IMG/VR virus record: IMGVR_UViG_3300010885_053606
Location: 1 to 63,435 of that record
DNA: 63,435 bases
DNA from: a virus
Reading direction: 5' to 3' (one strand)
In this document: positions 36,101 to 44,400 of the stretch, in pieces
How the letters are laid out: each line of letters starts with the position of its first letter
Position numbering within the stretch: position 1 is the stretch's first letter
Position numbers and translations under genes: made by a program
Notes under the pieces: model-generated
The model's input: only the letters and a program-made list of their open reading frames with translations
Told to the model about the DNA's origin: nothing
Database searches by the model: none

Positions 36101-36567
36101 GTAAAAACTATACCATTCAAATTAATGTAATAATCACCACCTGTATTATCAATAATAGGCTCTTGAACAGTACCATCAATAGTTACACGATGATTACAAG
36201 CATTAGTCGAATTAGTATTATTAAGTGCCCAGATAGTTGTTATACCATCACCAATAAAAACTGTCTTAATAGGGCTTTGAGCGGAACCTGATATAACTAA
36301 AGTAGTATTATCTGAAGTTGTATTAATAGTTAGACCGTTATTGGCTACTATTGTTTTGTAATACATTGTTGTGTTTGGAAGCCCTCCAGTACCAACTGAT
36401 GTAACACCATTAAAAATTGTATTACCGTTTCCAAGATTTTTTCCAGCTGTAACGAATTGTTGAGCTGCAACCTTGTATGTGCCTGTCGTACCTCTAGCTA
36501 CAGGTATCTCATCGTTCTGTGTTACTGACCCACCATCTGTTAATGAAGAAATTTTAGTACCGGACAT
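33148..36567 (-). CDS. tail fibre with seven-repeat propeller inserted in a jelly-roll-type domain
   Basis: 1139 residues. The N-terminus (MSGTKISSLTDGGSVTQNDE) is a common tail-fibre start. The fibre module seen in the 463-aa protein begins at about residue 209 (FRNKIINGDFRVDQR, YTVDRWTA) but is interrupted: about 265-600 hold seven repeats with YSTDGITW-type Asp-box-like motifs and YGNGKFVA strands (a beta-propeller), and about 680-810 a PA14-like domain (FFYASVSGDYNFKLGSSDAA). The fibre module resumes at about 820 (APPGYYYSLRF, IEGINILDL, LSFWVKSSVAGKY, LALCQRYF at about 1024). A beta-rich tip ends it. Likely a receptor-binding fibre. Confidence 0.75.
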   Translation of the reverse strand: MSGTKISSLTDGGSVTQNDEIPVARGTTGTYKVAAQQFVTAGKNLGNGNTIFNGVTSVGTGGLPNTTMYYKTIVANNGLTINTTSDNTTLVISGSAQSPIKTVFIGDGITTIWALNNTNSTNACNHRVTIDGTVQEPIIDNTGGDYYINLNGIVFTTPPPIASRVVVISNNLTVIPEVPDYSITSNKLAAGTIPLSAFTLDNGSFSFRNKIINGDFRVDQRLGGTSIILNNQDIYTVDRWTAYSFNKDANVVTPIYTSSSLPVIAQQRYYSFVFGGGKFVTLGDQGYGAYSTDAVTWYLTPLPIRLVGGKLEGKSYPNYGLAYGNGTFVAFGGSYVASTPNIGLYSTDGITWNQTKLPIDFYIGDATYGNGKFVAIGSNAQGTSNIGLYSTDGITWNQTTLPYNATWSSITYGNGKFVAVASGIGSLHTDRAAYSTDGITWTASTLPTIAFWSSVTYGSNLGVFVAVAYAALGQLNSSTNIAAYSTDGITWNQTTLPANKYWIDVTYGNGRYVAIAVNGASNKTNTTNAFAYSNDGITWYESNTFSTPSGQAWDAVVYGNGKFVALHQVPPGNTILTVNSTDGITWLTSGVPYATYYNPLIIGSGTSVLSGFHYDFYKGYFNDNIGYLNTASKISNVTSFNSISSILGCTYDGKPADGEYVDPEWPWPEELEYSGEGKEGGNLPVVANLSGAFTAVTQGFFYASVSGDYNFKLGSSDAAYFWFNTPLSGATTGNKTISLPGVHDLTYQTKYVTVSSSGFYPIAIVSGSAGNKGSSWILDLQYKTPSVTTWSRVGISKNTCVYYTASSTVVNAYNAGVASVQRVADSNLDFTNAPPGYYYSLRFKVEVAKPILQSSDLFGIRQRIEGINILDLCYGTAQARPATLSFWVKSSVAGKYALTARNHYNNPFQITGQYTTTYTIKQANIWQYVSLTIPPNYYQVNNKNQYSGLGLLWCISAGSDNYNYNLNTWTSNNQNNLNLTIGSVDSDNTFMATAGNEFKITGVQLEVGPTPTPFEIRPAQIELALCQRYFESSYDIDVAPGSANAETAAWAYVPVQNSYYNIIERYKVTKRAIPNVQWYDPKTGTKGGVRSTNKDTVYYTSDKNRIGLEGQSVQGFTLQLDIPLSVQDIYTCWTADAEI

Positions 36568-36575
36568 ATATGTAT

Positions 36576-36584
36576 ATTATTTAT
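36576..36584 (-). promoter_or_regulatory. late-promoter-like motif ATAAATAAT
   Basis: Minus-strand ATAAATAAT eight bases before the 1139-aa fibre ATG. Confidence 0.5.
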
Positions 36585-38074
36585 GGTATAATATAGAAGT
36601 TATCTTCTGTATCTATTTCAATTCCTGTTAAACCAGCGGTTCCGATAGTTTGATCGTATGGCTGATCGTTTTCTGTAGCTATGTAAGGGTAATTATACGG
36701 TAATAAAACCGCTGATGTAGGTAATGTAAGAGCTATTGATACACATATTGGGTTAATTCGAGGTGGAAATATACTAATATTATCAACGGTACCTCTATTA
36801 CTTCTAGGTAGTATTTTTACGCTAGTGGAGTCTCTTAAGATTGTTGGAGGTACGTTAGGGTATTCTTTTAAAGTGAAATTATTTGAAGATAAAGCTGTTG
36901 TAATAAAAGCTACATTATTATCTATATTTAAAGTATATAGATTACCTTTCATATTATTTCTTACTTTTAATAGTCTTGTTTCTGAAGGAGCGAAAGGTAA
37001 AGATATAGGACCAATTGTTAAACAGCAAGAATCTGATGTATTTGTATTAGCACTATAACAAGTTAAAGAAGGATAAAAAACGGGATATGTATTAGCATTA
37101 CAACTATATGTATGTACTAATTCATAATTACGTACATCGTTCGGGTCATTAAATGTATCGGTAGTAATAAAATTATTATCAGTGGGGGCTGTATAACGGA
37201 TAACTGTTTTTCGAGGTGTACCGTCACCTAAGTCCCAAACAATTTTATCTATAGGAAATGAGCCTGCTTTACAAGCTTTAGCTGTAAAGCGTACTGTAAA
37301 TGGTGATGTACCTGTTATTGTTGAATCACTAATACCAATACCAGCTACAGGAGGTAATTCTAATACTTGCACTACTGCTGATTGAGTAGTTTGTATTATT
37401 GTTTGATACGTTGTTAGATATTCAGCGTTTGTAATTGTACATGGTGTATCATTAACTTCATAAGCCCATTTTTTAGCATACTTTTCGCCTTTAGTAGTTT
37501 GTTTCCATGTAACAGAGTTACCGTTTTTTGTTGTTTTTGTATTACAGCCTAAGTTGGTCCAGTCCCAACTAAAACAATATTTTTGTAAACACTTTTGTTC
37601 TCTATTCCAAGTTTTAGGCTGAGTTGCTGTTGATGAAGTACTATTCCAAGTAGTGTTAGTTGTATTTTGAGTTAAATCATCCCAAAACCATTGTTTATTA
37701 TAAAGGCTAACACATTTATAGCTCGGGTCAATTGCCTGTTGAGTAGTTGTTTCAGATTGTGTTAATTTAACATGATATATACCAGGCATTATATATGTAT
37801 GTTGTATAAAAGAGGCGCATGTTAAAGATACATTATTACTAGTACTATTATAATAATCTCCAAAATCCCAGTTATAAGAAAGATTATTACTTGATTTATC
37901 TGGTGTTGAATTATCTTGAAATGCAACTAAAAGAGCGGGAGCGTAACCTGATACATAATTTGTTGTACAATTAGCGTATTCTAGAGCATTATCTTCTACA
38001 AACGGAATACCATTATCCCATGAATATAATTGAGGAACAGTTATTGCTGTTAATATAGAGAAACTTGTTTGCAT
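36581..38074 (-). CDS. PKD-domain protein with W-rich repeats
   Basis: 497 residues. Two PKD-type domains are visible: residues about 40-105 (LSYNWDFGDYYNS, HTYIMPGIYHVKLTQ) and about 245-335 (SPFTVRFTAKACK, IVWDLGDGTPRKT, ELVHTYSC). Between them are two W-rich units (WFWDDLTQN with TWNS; FSWDWTNLGC, SVTWKQTT, KKWAYE) that match those of the 1374-aa protein. PKD domains are extracellular spacer folds; here they probably space a virion fibre. The C-terminal region has no recognised domain. Confidence 0.65.
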   Translation of the reverse strand: MQTSFSILTAITVPQLYSWDNGIPFVEDNALEYANCTTNYVSGYAPALLVAFQDNSTPDKSSNNLSYNWDFGDYYNSTSNNVSLTCASFIQHTYIMPGIYHVKLTQSETTTQQAIDPSYKCVSLYNKQWFWDDLTQNTTNTTWNSTSSTATQPKTWNREQKCLQKYCFSWDWTNLGCNTKTTKNGNSVTWKQTTKGEKYAKKWAYEVNDTPCTITNAEYLTTYQTIIQTTQSAVVQVLELPPVAGIGISDSTITGTSPFTVRFTAKACKAGSFPIDKIVWDLGDGTPRKTVIRYTAPTDNNFITTDTFNDPNDVRNYELVHTYSCNANTYPVFYPSLTCYSANTNTSDSCCLTIGPISLPFAPSETRLLKVRNNMKGNLYTLNIDNNVAFITTALSSNNFTLKEYPNVPPTILRDSTSVKILPRSNRGTVDNISIFPPRINPICVSIALTLPTSAVLLPYNYPYIATENDQPYDQTIGTAGLTGIEIDTEDNFYIIP

Positions 38075-38086
38075 TATACCTTATCA

Positions 38087-38095
38087 ATTATTTAA
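38087..38095 (-). promoter_or_regulatory. late-promoter-like motif TTAAATAAT
   Basis: Minus-strand TTAAATAAT twelve bases before the PKD-protein ATG. Confidence 0.5.
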
Positions 38096-38117
38096 GGTAT
38101 GCACCTTAAGATAACAA

Positions 38118-41100
38118 TTAAGAAGCTGGTTCAATTAAGAACCAAGCAAATGTACTTCTATCTCCAAAGTTTGTAGAAGATACAGTAAACGTATGTGTTG
38201 TTGTATTACGTTTGCTTATAAATGGTGTACCTACACTTCCAGAAGGTGTTTGTGTTGTAATAAAGATACGAGAATTATCTGTTAATGCTTGAGTAACTAT
38301 ATTAACATATGCACCAGTAGTGAATGTACCTATACCTAATGTAGCTTTAGAATTAGGAGCTGGATATGTCGAATCTTTAACACTTAAAGCAGATATGCTT
38401 ACAATACCTGTAGCACTTATTGTACCGTTTACGGTTAATGTATTATTTGGTTTTGAAGTACCTATACCAACAAGAGGTTTAGAACTTCTTATATATCCTT
38501 CGTTAAGAGTTGCGCTAGGGTATGAATAAACACCTCTAATAGCTGTTTCATTACCTAAGCGCATCACTTCAACGTTATTACTATAAAAAGCTACAACACC
38601 ATTTCTAAACGGTGTCGGGTTTGGTGAGAGGTAGCCTTCGTCACCGTCTTCTCCTTGATAAGTAGTATAATAATCCCACTCATCACCGCCCTGTATAGTA
38701 TAAGCAGCACTTAAAGGTCCAAGAGGGCTAAACATACCTGTATCACCGTCTAACCCGAAAGAGTAACCATTAGATGAAGCGTCAGCATCAGTTGGCTGTC
38801 CTTGTATAGCTCTAAAACCTGAAGCTGAAACGGCGTTATTAGTTGTTAAACTATATGATGTATATACTTTAGTATTTACTGTTTCAGGAGGAGCATCACC
38901 CGTTACACCTGTTGGTACTGTTACAGGTGTTACAGGTGTTATTATTCTAATACTACCGGCGTCACAGAAATTTACATTATGACTCTGTACGTTTATAGCT
39001 GAAACATATATACTACCTGATGCACTAATATTACCATTTACAGTTAATAAGCTAGAAGGTTTAGTAGTTCCTATACCAATGTAACCACCTGAAGTAATTG
39101 TAAAAGCGGGAGCTGTATATCTTAGAGTACCTGTAGAACCAGTAAATATTTTAAAAGAAGATTTAGAATCTATAAATCCGCCATTACCATCAAAAGTACC
39201 AGATGAAATACCTTGATTTGTAAAATAAGGATTTTTGTCTTGAAACGAACCAAGTCTTACATTATAGTCTGTGTTATTAGGAGCACTAAAATCAATATAA
39301 CAACCCGATACTCCAAATATTGATAATTGAGTACCTGATATATTAACATCAGTAGTAAGCGTAGCTAGTTTGGAATTAATTGCACCGTTACCTAAAAAAT
39401 TAAGTTGGTCATTACCAACTCCGTTACCTTGGGAATAAATATTATTAGCGTATAAAGCATTGGTTCCATGATTTTGTACATTTATAGCAGAACAATTTAA
39501 TGTACCTTGTACTGTTAAACTGGTTGTATCAATACGAGCTGCTTCTGTACCTCTTATTTGAAAACTAATATAATTTGTACCTGACACAGGTACTCCGGTT
39601 GTAGCTATTGCAGTAGTTGTTGCATTAAACGTAATAGGTTTAGCATTATTATTATTACTAAAAGCATTAAATACATGACCTTCTATATCTGTATTAAGTC
39701 TTATATATTGACCAGGTACACCTGATCTTGCTAAAGTGGATGAACCTACAACGTGTAGGGTACTATTAGGTGTTGTAGTATTAATACCAATATTACCATT
39801 AACATTAATACGCATTCTTTCAAAACCAGATGTACACCACATATGAGTGTATGGGTACGAAATACCGTCAGTGTTACCACTAACTTGAATACCGTAACTA
39901 ACACCGTTGTCCCAATTTTGATTTGATGAATTAACTCCTTCTCGAGTATTAGGAGTTTTAAACCAAAACATACCTGCACCATCTGGACTTAAATACATTC
40001 TAGTACCACCGACAGAAATTTGGGTATTAATTGTTGTAAAATTAGCACTAGGGTCTACTTTAAATATGGGGTTTGCAGTTGTATTAGTACAGAATGAAGC
40101 GATAGGATAACTGCCTGATTGTACAACGGTAAGCGCAGGACCAGGCCCTGTATTAGTTATATATAATGCACTTGCTCCTAAATTAAGAGTATTAATTGAA
40201 GTAAAAGGTCCAAGGGCAGTAATACTACCTGTAACAGTTAAATTACCTGCAACATAAGCATCAGTACCAGCATAAAGAGCTTTAGTAGCACTAATATTAC
40301 CAGCAACGGTTAAAGGTTGATTTGGAAAAGCAGTATTAATGCCTACGTAGCCATTATTTGTAATTCTTAAACCTCTAGTAAAATTATCACTTGAAACCCA
40401 GGGCATGAATGTAAGACCACTACTAATAGCGGTATTATAAACAGTAGCTGTTGAGTAATTATAAATTATAACTTGATCTCCAACTTGAGCTAAATTATTA
40501 TATTGTCCTTTAATCGTTTGAGTAGGTAATAATACCATGCCGGCACCAGATACACCATCCGTTAATGTAACACCATCAGTACCAAGAAAGACGGTTGGAT
40601 TTGTACCGGATAATGCTATTGATGATAAACTTGTTACAATATGTAATTTAGACCAAGGGTTAGTAGTACCAATACCGATATTACCGTTAGACTGAATATA
40701 AACAGAATTAGTTGCAGATAAAGGGCCACCGTTATAAAAACCTAAACTATCGTTCGGTCCTACAGTTATTCTTCCTAAACCGGTAACATAGTCTGTTATT
40801 ATACCGTCTGTGTAAGCTCCGTTAAAAGCACTTATAGAGTAGAACCCACTATTACCAATAATAGAATTAAGTGCAGTTAGTGTACTAATTAAAGTATTAG
40901 TAGCAGTTAAATTAGTTGAAAGGATATTAGTTGATGTGAGGCTTGTAAATATTGCTTTAGGCGCTGTTATATAACCTAAAGATGTAATTATATTAGCAAC
41001 AGTTAAATTGTTATCTATTTGTAAATTATTGATACCGGCGTTAATTACTCTAGCACTTAACGCGGTAAGTGTATTACCGGTGGAAAGATTATTAGCAATA

Positions 41101-41393
41101 TAGATATCTCTACCTGCAGTAATATCAGTTGCTGTATTAAGTGACCCTGTACCGTTACGATTTATAGTAACATTATTAGTATTTAACGTAATATAATTAC
41201 CAGTTAAAATGACGTTACCTGTATTATTATCTAAGCTTAAAACTTTATAAGTACCGTACTTACTTGCTTTAACAGCATTGTCAATATTAATTTTCTGTGT
41301 CGTTTTATACACAGAGCTATGTATAGGTAAATAATCAGTAGTAGCTGAGGGAGATACAAGTTCTGTTAATTGTGAAATTGTTAAATCGGACAT
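38118..41393 (-). CDS. long tail fibre with IGIGTT-type repeats
   Basis: 1091 residues. The N-terminus (MSDLTISQLTELVSPSATTD) is a fibre-type start like that of the 1139-aa protein. The body is repetitive beta structure with at least five copies of a motif IGIGTTxPxxxLxVxGxIS (for example GNIGIGTTNPWSKLHI, GNIGINTTTPNSTLHVVG, GYIGIGTTKPSSLLTVNG, VGIGTSKPNNTLTVNG), plus Ala/Thr/Asn-rich shaft segments. This pattern is usual in trimeric fibres and adhesins. The end lacks an obvious endosialidase-type self-cleaving chaperone. Likely a long shaft fibre reaching the cell surface. Confidence 0.72.
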   Translation of the reverse strand: MSDLTISQLTELVSPSATTDYLPIHSSVYKTTQKINIDNAVKASKYGTYKVLSLDNNTGNVILTGNYITLNTNNVTINRNGTGSLNTATDITAGRDIYIANNLSTGNTLTALSARVINAGINNLQIDNNLTVANIITSLGYITAPKAIFTSLTSTNILSTNLTATNTLISTLTALNSIIGNSGFYSISAFNGAYTDGIITDYVTGLGRITVGPNDSLGFYNGGPLSATNSVYIQSNGNIGIGTTNPWSKLHIVTSLSSIALSGTNPTVFLGTDGVTLTDGVSGAGMVLLPTQTIKGQYNNLAQVGDQVIIYNYSTATVYNTAISSGLTFMPWVSSDNFTRGLRITNNGYVGINTAFPNQPLTVAGNISATKALYAGTDAYVAGNLTVTGSITALGPFTSINTLNLGASALYITNTGPGPALTVVQSGSYPIASFCTNTTANPIFKVDPSANFTTINTQISVGGTRMYLSPDGAGMFWFKTPNTREGVNSSNQNWDNGVSYGIQVSGNTDGISYPYTHMWCTSGFERMRINVNGNIGINTTTPNSTLHVVGSSTLARSGVPGQYIRLNTDIEGHVFNAFSNNNNAKPITFNATTTAIATTGVPVSGTNYISFQIRGTEAARIDTTSLTVQGTLNCSAINVQNHGTNALYANNIYSQGNGVGNDQLNFLGNGAINSKLATLTTDVNISGTQLSIFGVSGCYIDFSAPNNTDYNVRLGSFQDKNPYFTNQGISSGTFDGNGGFIDSKSSFKIFTGSTGTLRYTAPAFTITSGGYIGIGTTKPSSLLTVNGNISASGSIYVSAINVQSHNVNFCDAGSIRIITPVTPVTVPTGVTGDAPPETVNTKVYTSYSLTTNNAVSASGFRAIQGQPTDADASSNGYSFGLDGDTGMFSPLGPLSAAYTIQGGDEWDYYTTYQGEDGDEGYLSPNPTPFRNGVVAFYSNNVEVMRLGNETAIRGVYSYPSATLNEGYIRSSKPLVGIGTSKPNNTLTVNGTISATGIVSISALSVKDSTYPAPNSKATLGIGTFTTGAYVNIVTQALTDNSRIFITTQTPSGSVGTPFISKRNTTTHTFTVSSTNFGDRSTFAWFLIEPAS

Positions 41394-41408
41394 GGGTAAC
41401 TATTATAT

Positions 41409-44400
41409 TTAATCGTGTAGCTTTATTCTTCCTGTTACAATATTGGTACCGCTTAGTGTCTGCTCTAATACATAACCACTGAGATAACCAGTGTTTGTTG
41501 TACTGAGAGATGCGTAAAGTAATTCTAAGTTGTAATTGACAATTTCTTTAATTGCTATACTGTAATAAACAGTTCCGTTTGCATTAGTTACAGCAATTGT
41601 AGCAAAATGATATACAGGGCTTGAAATAGCTGGTGGTTCACCAGTGAGATATCCTTCATTTGTTAATGTTACCCACGATGGTAGGTATACTGCTTCATAC
41701 TTTGCTGGTCCGTTAGATACAGTTAAATTATAATCTAACGTATCAGTATCGTAAATAGTAATAGAGCGAGGAGACGTTAATATTGGTAAATCTGATGATA
41801 TATTATGTACAGTAGGAGTATATACGGTAACTGTATTAAGTGTACTTGTCGGTAAATAATTTACACTAAACTCAAAAAGGTTATCTTTATTATTAGTATC
41901 TTTTCCAGTAACTGCTATAACAAACTCTTTTTTAAAGTCGTCATACGATAAAACAGGATAATCAATTGATAGTATTGTATTATCTAGTACTAAGTTTGTT
42001 TGTAATGTTTTTATATCATCTTTTGTAACGGGAAAAATTAATTTTAATTCAAGCGAGTTTAGATCTATTTGATAAAGCTCGGGAAGCAATATATTTCCTG
42101 ATAAACCACACATCGATAATATTACTTTCTGTTCATTTGGCAGGAACCATGTTTCACCGATTCTAGAATTTGTTGTCCAAGGTAGAATTATTGTAGCAAA
42201 CGGCCAAACAGAACTAAGAGACGGTAAATCAAATGTTATACTTCTTGTTTCGTTAGCGTAGCTTGATATAATACCAGTAGTATAATCGTAATTTATTTTT
42301 TCAAAAATAACAGCTCCGGATGTTTCAACATATAACACATCAAAGAACGTATCTATCTTACGTATACCGGTTCCAGTTAAATCGTTATATAAGCTACTGG
42401 TATCAATATATGTGTTGAAAATACCTGATAAACTTATTGATGCAGGTGATACAAACTGATTATTGCTTCTGACCCATACCTCTCCTGTAATATCTCTACG
42501 ATCAGCTGGTTTAATATTTTTTATATCTTTATATAACCCATATTGATTGCCGTAAATATCTGTACACCAATTATCGAGTTGAATTTGATTCTGCTTTAAT
42601 ATTTGAGAACCAAACCATTGATTTGTATTAGCTACTCCTGTAAAAGATGTATTGTTATTTTTTGTATCTGTCCATGTTGAATCTTCTTTACCGCCCCAAG
42701 GAGTTTGTCTTGAGTTTGGTAAAATTAAACCAACACTAACGTTAGGATTAGTTTCATATGTAGATTGATAAGGTACAAATTTTTGATATTTTTTAAATAT
42801 ACTATTTCTAATATTACCGGCTGTAGGACTAGATAATGTAATTTCTTTTAGCCATGTATTATCTTCAAGAGTTACTGAGTAGGGTGTTGAAGGGTCTGTT
42901 AATGTAAGCCCTCTACTATTAACTATTGAACCACTATCTTCAAAATAACCTGTTAATGCGCTTGATGATGTATTAAGAGAAGTTGTGTAATACTGATCAT
43001 TGTATACAGATATACCTAAGTTACTTGGAGTAAAAAAACCAATATCATTATTACTGTAAAGGTTTTCAAATGAAGGAAATGCTGCTACAGTAGGGTTGTT
43101 TATATTAGAAAAATTACCCCAAGGGTTTAATGCTGTAATACCTAATGTAACTGTTGGATCCGTATAAACCGTATTTGCAATAGTAGGGGTAGCAGTTATT
43201 GACCACAAGAATGAATTCTGTGCAAAATAAAATACTTCTACAGGGTTATTGTTTATAAAGTTATCAAACACTAATGTTGTTGCTTCTGTATCCGGGGTAA
43301 CAACAACAGTTGTATTAATATTATTAAGTTGATAAGATAAATTAGAGTTTAATGTTGTATCGTATTTTAAATTAGCCCAATATGCTGTATTAACGTAGTG
43401 ATATAAATCTAATGGTTGTATCCAATTTAAGTTGCTTGGGTATGTACGAGTGTATTCTATATAACTACCAGCGTTAAGTTGTATATTAGTAAATTCAGGT
43501 TGAGTTAAAAGATTATAACTATCTTTTAATCTTATTGGTGTTCCCCAAGATTCAATACCTTTATATTTAGTATTAATATTTTTTTGTAAATAAATTTGTC
43601 CCCAAAAAGGTACTGCTCCGGAGTCATTAAATCTGGTTTTAGATGTTTTTGGTTTATATGTATTATAATCCCAACCACTTAAAGGTGTATTAAGTACAAA
43701 TCCTGGAACGGGTGTATTAATACTTGTAATAGAGGGCATTTGTACCTGAGAGGATGATACAGCTGTAATAGCCGGTATATTAGAAAATGGAAAAATATAA
43801 CTATTAAGACAGTATACAATAGAAAGTGTTGGTAGATTATTATAAGAAGCTGATACAGGAGTAGCGGTAGTCTTGCTTAAAATGGTTAAATTATTAGCAT
43901 TATAGTTATATGTTTTTGAAAGATAATTTATAAGATTAGAGTCTGAAGCATTACTTGGATAAGTACCGGGTAAAGAACTTACCGGAACATAATTAACTAA
44001 AGGTGCACCGCTATTATAAAAATTATTACTAGATAATTGATTGGTAATAGCGCTTACATTAACTGTATATAAACCAGTAATGTATGGTGTAAACGTAAAT
44101 GATGGTGTATCTTTATAAAAAGTTATTATATTATTTGGCGCTTTTAATGACCAAATATAAGAATTAACATTTTGTGAGAGTACAGGTGGAGACTGTGTAT
44201 TATTTAAATTAATAACTGGATAAGAAACTGTTACTTGTTGTGGTGTACCAATGATACTATTACCAATAGTTAAAAAATCATAATTAGACCAGTTAGAACT
44301 TAAATTTTGAGCTACTGTTTCGTTTGTAGTTACTTGGTGTACAAGATCAAATGTTGTACTATTAGCTCTAGAATAAATTATATTGTCTCCAGGGTTAATA

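Noticed and set aside
38118-38400. Endosialidase-type intramolecular chaperone at the end of the long fibre.
   Set aside because: The C-terminus lacks the expected conserved Ser-Asp cleavage pattern and helical chaperone sequence; only IGIGTT-type shaft repeats are seen.
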